A stretch of 64,000 bases of DNA, from NCBI RefSeq assembly GCF_014647515.1, contig NZ_BMPI01000019.1, positions 63,416 through 127,415 on the forward strand, in the 5' to 3' direction. Under the pieces are notes generated by a model that did no database searches, was not told where the DNA came from, and saw nothing but the letters and a program-made list of their open reading frames with translations. The position numbers and the translations under genes were made by a program. This document shows positions 59,822 to 64,000 of this stretch, piece by piece. Each line of letters begins with the position of its first letter. Position 1 is the stretch's first letter. The stretch is from Dactylosporangium sucinum (GTDB lineage Bacteria; Actinomycetota; Actinomycetes; Mycobacteriales; Micromonosporaceae).

Positions 59822-60921
59822 GACGCGCTCCGGCCGCCGGCGGTGGCGAACAGCTCGCACAACAGCGTGACGTCGCGCGCCGCTTCCTCGACGACGTTGC
59901 GCCGCGCGCCGTGGCCGGTGATCGCCGCCGCGAAGGCCGCCAGCTCGCGGTCGAAGCTGTCGTCGCGCTCCTCGGTCGTCGTGGAGCGCCCACCGGCCCG
60001 GACGGTGTGCCGGGTGCCACGCCGTTTCACCGCGCCGTACGGCGCCTGGAAACACAGCTCGTGCGCGGCGTCGGGGGTGAGCACGCGGACCGTCTCGGCG
60101 AAGTCGTCGATCGCGGGCGTCGAGACCCAGGAGGCGGTCCACGGCGCGTCACCCATCAACCCGGACACCTGGGCACCGCGGGCGTCGGGCAGGATGCGCG
60201 CGTCCGTGCCGCGCAACGGTCCCAGCCCGCGGGCGTCCGCGATCCAGGCGAGCAGGTTGACGTCGTGGACCAGGGCGCCGAGGAACACGTCGACGAGCAT
60301 CCGGCGATCCGCGTCCCGGTCCGCCGCCGCACCGACCGCCGCGTGACACTGGGCCTGCTCGGCTTCGCGCAACTCGTCGCGCGCGCCGGCCGGGACGTCG
60401 CCGGGCGCCGGACGCAGCTCGTCCGGGCCGAAGAAGCGGGACAGCCCCGGGTCGTACGTCATCACGTCGACGACCAGCGGCGATGCGGCTGCGTCGCGGA
60501 GCGCGGCCACGGCCGACTCCGCCACCCGGTCGAACCGTTTCATGTATCCGACCTGGACGACCCGGTCAGCGCGGTCGGCGGCGGCGGCGATCCGGACCGC
60601 GTCGGCCGGGTCGATGCAGAGCGGCTTCTCCACGAAGCAGTGCAGCCCGGCCGACAGCGCCGCCAGCACGATCGGGGCGTGCAGCGCGTTGGGCGCCGCG
60701 ACGACAACGGCGTCCAGCTGTCCACTGTGGATCATCTCACGCCAGTCCTCGTGCAGCGCGTCGATCCCGAAGCGGCGGCCGAGGCCGGCGCGGAGCGCGG
60801 GGCTCGGCTCGGCCAGCGCGCGGAGCGTGTAGTGCCGGTGCAGGCGGGTCAGCACGGGCAGATGCACCACCTGCGACACGAGGCCGCCGCCGACCACCCC
60901 CACCCGGATCGGCCCGCTCAC
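59818..60921 (-). CDS. Gfo/Idh/MocA-family oxidoreductase (4), probable inositol dehydrogenase
   Basis: A 367-residue enzyme with VGVVGGGLVSQVVHLPVL, HCFVEKPLCI (catalytic lysine about residue 97) and YMKRFDRVAESA. The C-terminal domain carries HDVNLLAW. Between IolD and IolE-like genes it most likely oxidises inositol or a derivative to the inosose. GTG overlaps the IolD stop (GTGA). Confidence 0.87.
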   Translation of the reverse strand: MSGPIRVGVVGGGLVSQVVHLPVLTRLHRHYTLRALAEPSPALRAGLGRRFGIDALHEDWREMIHSGQLDAVVVAAPNALHAPIVLAALSAGLHCFVEKPLCIDPADAVRIAAAADRADRVVQVGYMKRFDRVAESAVAALRDAAASPLVVDVMTYDPGLSRFFGPDELRPAPGDVPAGARDELREAEQAQCHAAVGAAADRDADRRMLVDVFLGALVHDVNLLAWIADARGLGPLRGTDARILPDARGAQVSGLMGDAPWTASWVSTPAIDDFAETVRVLTPDAAHELCFQAPYGAVKRRGTRHTVRAGGRSTTTEERDDSFDRELAAFAAAITGHGARRNVVEEAARDVTLLCELFATAGGRSAS

Positions 60922-62789
60922 AGGTGCTGCCTCTGCTGGTCGCGCCCGGCGCGGACCGCCGCGGCGGCGGACGAGACGCCCGGGTCGTCCGCGACCTCCG
61001 GGACGCCCAGGTCCCAGAACGCGTCGCCGGCGGGGAGCGCGCGCTCCGGCGCGACCGGGCACACGATCACCACCGGCCCGGCCAGGCTCCGGGCCTGCTT
61101 CAGGAGGTCGCCGAACGCGCCGGCGTCGGTCGCGACGAACGCGCGGGCACCCAGGCTCGCGGCGTTGGCGGCGTAGTCGACGACCAGCGGCGGCCCGGTC
61201 AGGCTGTCCCCGTCGCGCATGCGGAACTCGTTGCCGAAGCCGGTGCCGATCGCCCGGGACTGGAGGCCGTGAATGGACTGGTAGCCCCCGTTGTCGAGCA
61301 GCACGACGGTGACGCCGAGGCGCTCCTGCACGGCGGTGACGAGCTCGGTGTTGGCCATCAGGTACGTGCCGTCGCCGATGATCGCGTAGACCTGCCCGGC
61401 GTCCGGCCGGGCGAGCCGGATACCGAGCGCCGCCGGCAGTTCGTGGCCCATGCAGGAGTAGCCGAACTCGACGTGGGTGTGCACGCCGTCGCGGACCCGC
61501 CAGGTCTTCAGCAGGTCGCCGGGCGGGCCGCCGGCCGCCGCTACGACCCAGTCGCCGGGCTGGGCGGCCCGGTTCAGCGCGGTCAGCACGCCACCCTGGG
61601 TCAGTGCCTCGCCCGAGCCGAGAACGGTCGCCTCGTCGACGCGGTCCCGCCAGTCCGCGGCGCAGCGCGCCGCGTCGTCGCTCCACGCGGGCGGCGCGGT
61701 CCATCCGGACAGTGCGCCCGCGAGCGCGTCGACGGTGGCGCGCGCGTCCGCCACGACGGCGTACGCGCCGAGCTTGTGCGCGTCCTCCGCCACCACGTTG
61801 ACGCCGACGAACCGCACCTCCGGGTCGGCGAACAGCGAGTGGGAACCGGTGGTGAAGTCGGTGAGCCGCGTCCCGACGTGGACGACCAGGTCGGCCGCGC
61901 GCGCCGCGGCGTTCGCGGCGGCGGTGCCGTTGACCCCGATGCCACCGAGGTGCCACCGGGAGCCCGCCACCGAGCCCAGCGCCGCCGACGTTTCGGCGAC
62001 CGGGATGCCGTACCGCTCGCTGAGCGCGGCCACCGCCGTCTCCGCTGCGGAGTAGCGCACCCCGCCCCCGGCGACGATGAGCGGTCGCGCGCTGGCGCGC
62101 AGTAGCCCGGCGGCGTGCGCGACGTCGGCGGCCTCGGGGGGTCGCCGGGGCACCCGCCAGGTGCGTTCCCGGAACAGCGCGGCCGGGAAGTCGAACGCCT
62201 CGCCCTGCACGTCCTGCGGGAGCGCGAGCGTGACGGCGCCGGTCTCCGCCGGGTCGAAGAGCACCCGCATCGCCGCCGGCAGGGCGGTGAGCAGTTGCTC
62301 GGGCCGGGAGATCCGGTCGAACAGCCGGCTCACCGGCCGCAGGCAGTCGTTGACGGTCACGTCGGTGTGCGCGTGCTCCAACTGCTGGAGCACCGGCCCC
62401 TGCCTGCGGTTGGCGAACGTGTCCGCGGGCAGGAGCAGGACCGGCAGCCGGTTCACGGTCGCGGTCGCCGCACCGGTCACCAGGTTCGTCGCCCCCGGGC
62501 CGATGGACGCGGTGCACGCGTACGTCGCGGTCCGCCCGACGGCCTTGGCGTAGCCGATGGCGGCGTGCACCATCGACTGCTCGTTCTTGGGCTGGAGGAA
62601 CGGCAGCTCCGCGCGGCGCTCCGACAGCGCGTGCCCCAGGCCGACCGCGTTGCCGTGCCCGAAGATGCCGAACACGCCCGGCACCGCCCGGCGGCGCACG
62701 CCGTCGCGCTCCGTGTACTGCACGGCGAGGAAGCGGACGATCGCCTGCGCGACCGTGAGTCGTACCGTCCCTGCTGGTTGGTCGGTCAT
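60918..62789 (-). CDS. iolD: Trihydroxycyclohexane-1,2-dione hydrolase
   Basis: A 623-residue thiamine-diphosphate enzyme of the acetolactate-synthase fold that opens the inositol-derived ring. IolD-specific GVFGIFGHGNAVGLG near residue 40 and QPKNEQSMVHAAIGYAK (catalytic Glu) are present; the ThDP site is IIGDGTYLMANTELVTA with LDNGGYQSIHGLQ, characteristic of IolD. Length is normal. ATG overlaps the aldolase stop (ATGA). This is the diagnostic gene for an inositol-type pathway here. Confidence 0.93.
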   Translation of the reverse strand: MTDQPAGTVRLTVAQAIVRFLAVQYTERDGVRRRAVPGVFGIFGHGNAVGLGHALSERRAELPFLQPKNEQSMVHAAIGYAKAVGRTATYACTASIGPGATNLVTGAATATVNRLPVLLLPADTFANRRQGPVLQQLEHAHTDVTVNDCLRPVSRLFDRISRPEQLLTALPAAMRVLFDPAETGAVTLALPQDVQGEAFDFPAALFRERTWRVPRRPPEAADVAHAAGLLRASARPLIVAGGGVRYSAAETAVAALSERYGIPVAETSAALGSVAGSRWHLGGIGVNGTAAANAAARAADLVVHVGTRLTDFTTGSHSLFADPEVRFVGVNVVAEDAHKLGAYAVVADARATVDALAGALSGWTAPPAWSDDAARCAADWRDRVDEATVLGSGEALTQGGVLTALNRAAQPGDWVVAAAGGPPGDLLKTWRVRDGVHTHVEFGYSCMGHELPAALGIRLARPDAGQVYAIIGDGTYLMANTELVTAVQERLGVTVVLLDNGGYQSIHGLQSRAIGTGFGNEFRMRDGDSLTGPPLVVDYAANAASLGARAFVATDAGAFGDLLKQARSLAGPVVIVCPVAPERALPAGDAFWDLGVPEVADDPGVSSAAAAVRAGRDQQRQHL

Positions 62790-63571
62790 AAGGCTGTCCC
62801 TTTCCCTGTTGCCGCGCCGGTGAGGTGGCGGCGGGCGCGGCCGGCGAGGTCGTCGACGGCACCGGCGAAGACCCGGGCGTCGGTGGAGAGCATCACCACG
62901 TCGAGCGGCAGCGCCGCCCAGAGGTCGAGGTTGGTCTGTGTCGCGGCGCCCGCGACGCCGAATGCGATGCCGGCAGCGGCGGCCGCGGCCTGCACGGTGC
63001 CGAGCGCCGCGGCGACCGCCGGGTCATCCGCACGGCCGGGCACCCCGAGGTGGTACGACAGGTCGGCGGTGCCGACCACGAGCCCGGCGATGCCCGGGGT
63101 GGCGGCGATGTCCGCGGCATGGTGGACGCCGGCGGCGCTCTCGATCTGGGCGATCAGGATCGGGTCGGCGGCCTGCGGGCGGCGGCCGTGCTGGTTGCCG
63201 CGCCGCGGCCCGAACCCGCGTGTGCCGCGCGGTGGGTAGGTGCAGCGGGACACCAGTCGCGAGGCGACGGCGGCGCCGGAGACGTCGGGCAACACGATGC
63301 CGGCAGCTCCGGCGTCCAGCGCGACCGGGACGTCGTCACTGTCCACACCGGACACCCGGACCAGTGCGGGCGTTCCGGCGGCGGTACAGCCGACGACGAG
63401 GTCGAGCATGTCGCCGCGGCCGAGCGCGCCGTGCTCCATGTCGATCCAGACCAGGTCGAACGCCGCGGCGGTGAGTTCGGCGAGCGCGGCGCCGGGCAGC
63501 GTGACGACGGTGCCGACGGCTGGTGCGCCGGTGGCGGCCCGCCGGTGCGAGAACGTCAACGGTTCAGCCAC
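62786..63571 (-). CDS. HpcH/HpaI-family 2-keto-3-deoxy acid aldolase
   Basis: A 261-residue class II aldolase: FDLVWIDMEHGALGR, VLPDVSGAAVASRLV, CTYPPRGTRGFGPRR, IAQIESAAGVHHA (metal Glu) and GTADLSYHLG (metal Asp). It splits 2-oxo-acid aldols into pyruvate and an aldehyde. GTG 63571 has GGGAGG 8 nt upstream and overlaps the upstream dehydrogenase by 8 bp. In canonical inositol pathways the final aldolase is IolJ (class II FBA type), so this gene marks a variant end-step or a parallel substrate. Confidence 0.88.
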   Translation of the reverse strand: MAEPLTFSHRRAATGAPAVGTVVTLPGAALAELTAAAFDLVWIDMEHGALGRGDMLDLVVGCTAAGTPALVRVSGVDSDDVPVALDAGAAGIVLPDVSGAAVASRLVSRCTYPPRGTRGFGPRRGNQHGRRPQAADPILIAQIESAAGVHHAADIAATPGIAGLVVGTADLSYHLGVPGRADDPAVAAALGTVQAAAAAAGIAFGVAGAATQTNLDLWAALPLDVVMLSTDARVFAGAVDDLAGRARRHLTGAATGKGTAL

Positions 63572-64000
63572 GGCCGGCGCCTCCCGCCGCGAGGGGCCGG
63601 ACGGCACGGTACACGTCGGGGTTGGCCACGCCGTCCGGGCGGTCACCGGCGAGGACCCGCAGCACCGACCGGGTCGCCCGCCGGGTCATCTCCTGGATGC
63701 TCCCCGGGCTCAGCCCCGCGATGTGCGGCGAGAGGACGACGTTCGGCAGCGCGGCCAACCGCCGGTCGCGGGGCGGCTCGACCTCGAAGACGTCCAGTGC
63801 GGCCGCCGCGAGGTGCCCGGAGCGCAGCGCGTCGACCAGCGCGTCCTCGTCGACCAGGCCGCCCCGGGACGTGTTGACCAGGATCGCGCCGCGCCGCAGT
63901 GACGCCAGCTCGGGCCGGCCGATCAGGTGGCGGTTGGTCCCGGTGAGCGGCACGTGCAGCGAGACGATGTCGCTGCGGCGCAGCAGCTCGTCGATCGGGA
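63564..64000 (-). CDS. D-isomer-specific 2-hydroxyacid dehydrogenase (C-terminal part, cut by window edge)
   Basis: The visible 145 residues are the C-terminal part of a SerA/GhrB-type dehydrogenase: SDIVSLHVPLTG, NTSRGGLVDEDALVDAL with the catalytic Arg, DVFEVEPP and the catalytic His in LSPHIAGLSPGS. The N-terminus lies beyond 64000. First visible gene of the inositol-type operon. Confidence 0.9.
   Translation of the reverse strand, partial: PIDELLRRSDIVSLHVPLTGTNRHLIGRPELASLRRGAILVNTSRGGLVDEDALVDALRSGHLAAAALDVFEVEPPRDRRLAALPNVVLSPHIAGLSPGSIQEMTRRATRSVLRVLAGDRPDGVANPDVYRAVRPLAAGGAGRG

Overview
The window is very GC-rich with third-position G/C bias, many GTG/TTG starts, 4-bp ATGA/GTGA gene overlaps and oligotrophic sugar/peptide uptake genes. 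This points to a filamentous actinobacterium, most likely in or near the Micromonosporaceae (inference from style only). There are no rRNA or tRNA genes, transposases or CRISPR arrays. Both ends cut through genes.

Region 1 (1-9461): a leftward operon runs ROK regulator, binding protein, ABC ATPase, fused two-domain permease, creatininase-family amidohydrolase and argininosuccinate-lyase-like enzyme (cut by the edge). Divergent from it is a secreted PIG-L-type deacetylase with accessory domains. Two almost identical CTAG-centred sites, one next to the ROK gene and one upstream of the deacetylase promoter, suggest one ROK regulon. A bidirectional terminator and gdhA follow.

Region 2 (11301-33447): this is the most interesting part. 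Four transcription units surround an IclR-family gene: a CE7 esterase (rightward); an 11-gene leftward unit (BNR/sialidase-like protein, Dpp/Opp-type ABC transporter, AstE-like zinc enzyme, two Gfo/Idh/MocA oxidoreductases plus an orphan Gfo C-terminal domain, FMN 2-hydroxyacid dehydrogenase); a leftward DapA-family aldolase, MBL hydrolase, SDR and Gfo/Idh unit; and a rightward RidA, class-III aminotransferase, MlrC-type M81 protein, fold-II PLP enzyme and SDR unit. Three of the four promoters carry the same 19-bp inverted repeat (CGTTTCA-N5-TGAAACG or close variants) at the same distance from a TTGAC -35 box, and the fourth has a half-site. I infer one IclR-controlled catabolic regulon of about 22 kb for an unidentified, probably nitrogen-containing, acidic sugar or peptide-like substrate.

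Region 3 (33527-42355): a leftward operon encodes a UgpB-type binding protein, GDPD phosphodiesterase, inositol-monophosphatase-family phosphatase, UgpA/UgpE permeases, a metallophosphoesterase and a secreted PLD-type phosphodiesterase. It reads as a system for releasing, importing and dismantling phospholipid head groups, possibly glycerophosphoinositol.

Region 4 (42582-49769): a PiT phosphate transporter with its DUF47 partner runs leftward. Divergent from it is a rightward operon of FGGY kinase, histidine phosphatase, DeoR regulator, second FGGY kinase and D-2-hydroxyacid dehydrogenase. A TTAACATCA motif lies in both the UgpB promoter and the kinase promoter.

Region 5 (49770-58829): two SDRs (the second without its catalytic residues), an NhaA antiporter fused to a cysteine-less thioredoxin-like domain, a VOC/MarR divergent pair with a clear operator, an SMP-30-type lactonase and two unknown lipoproteins. 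A 47-nt element is repeated in the two intergenic regions.

Region 6 (58842-64000): a leftward inositol-type catabolic operon carries a 2-hydroxyacid dehydrogenase (cut by the edge), HpcH/HpaI aldolase, IolD, Gfo/Idh dehydrogenase and IolE-like isomerase.

A short GC-rich repeat carrying its own Shine-Dalgarno-like sequence and ATG recurs at three operon junctions (about 16.9, 25.7 and 38.5 kb).
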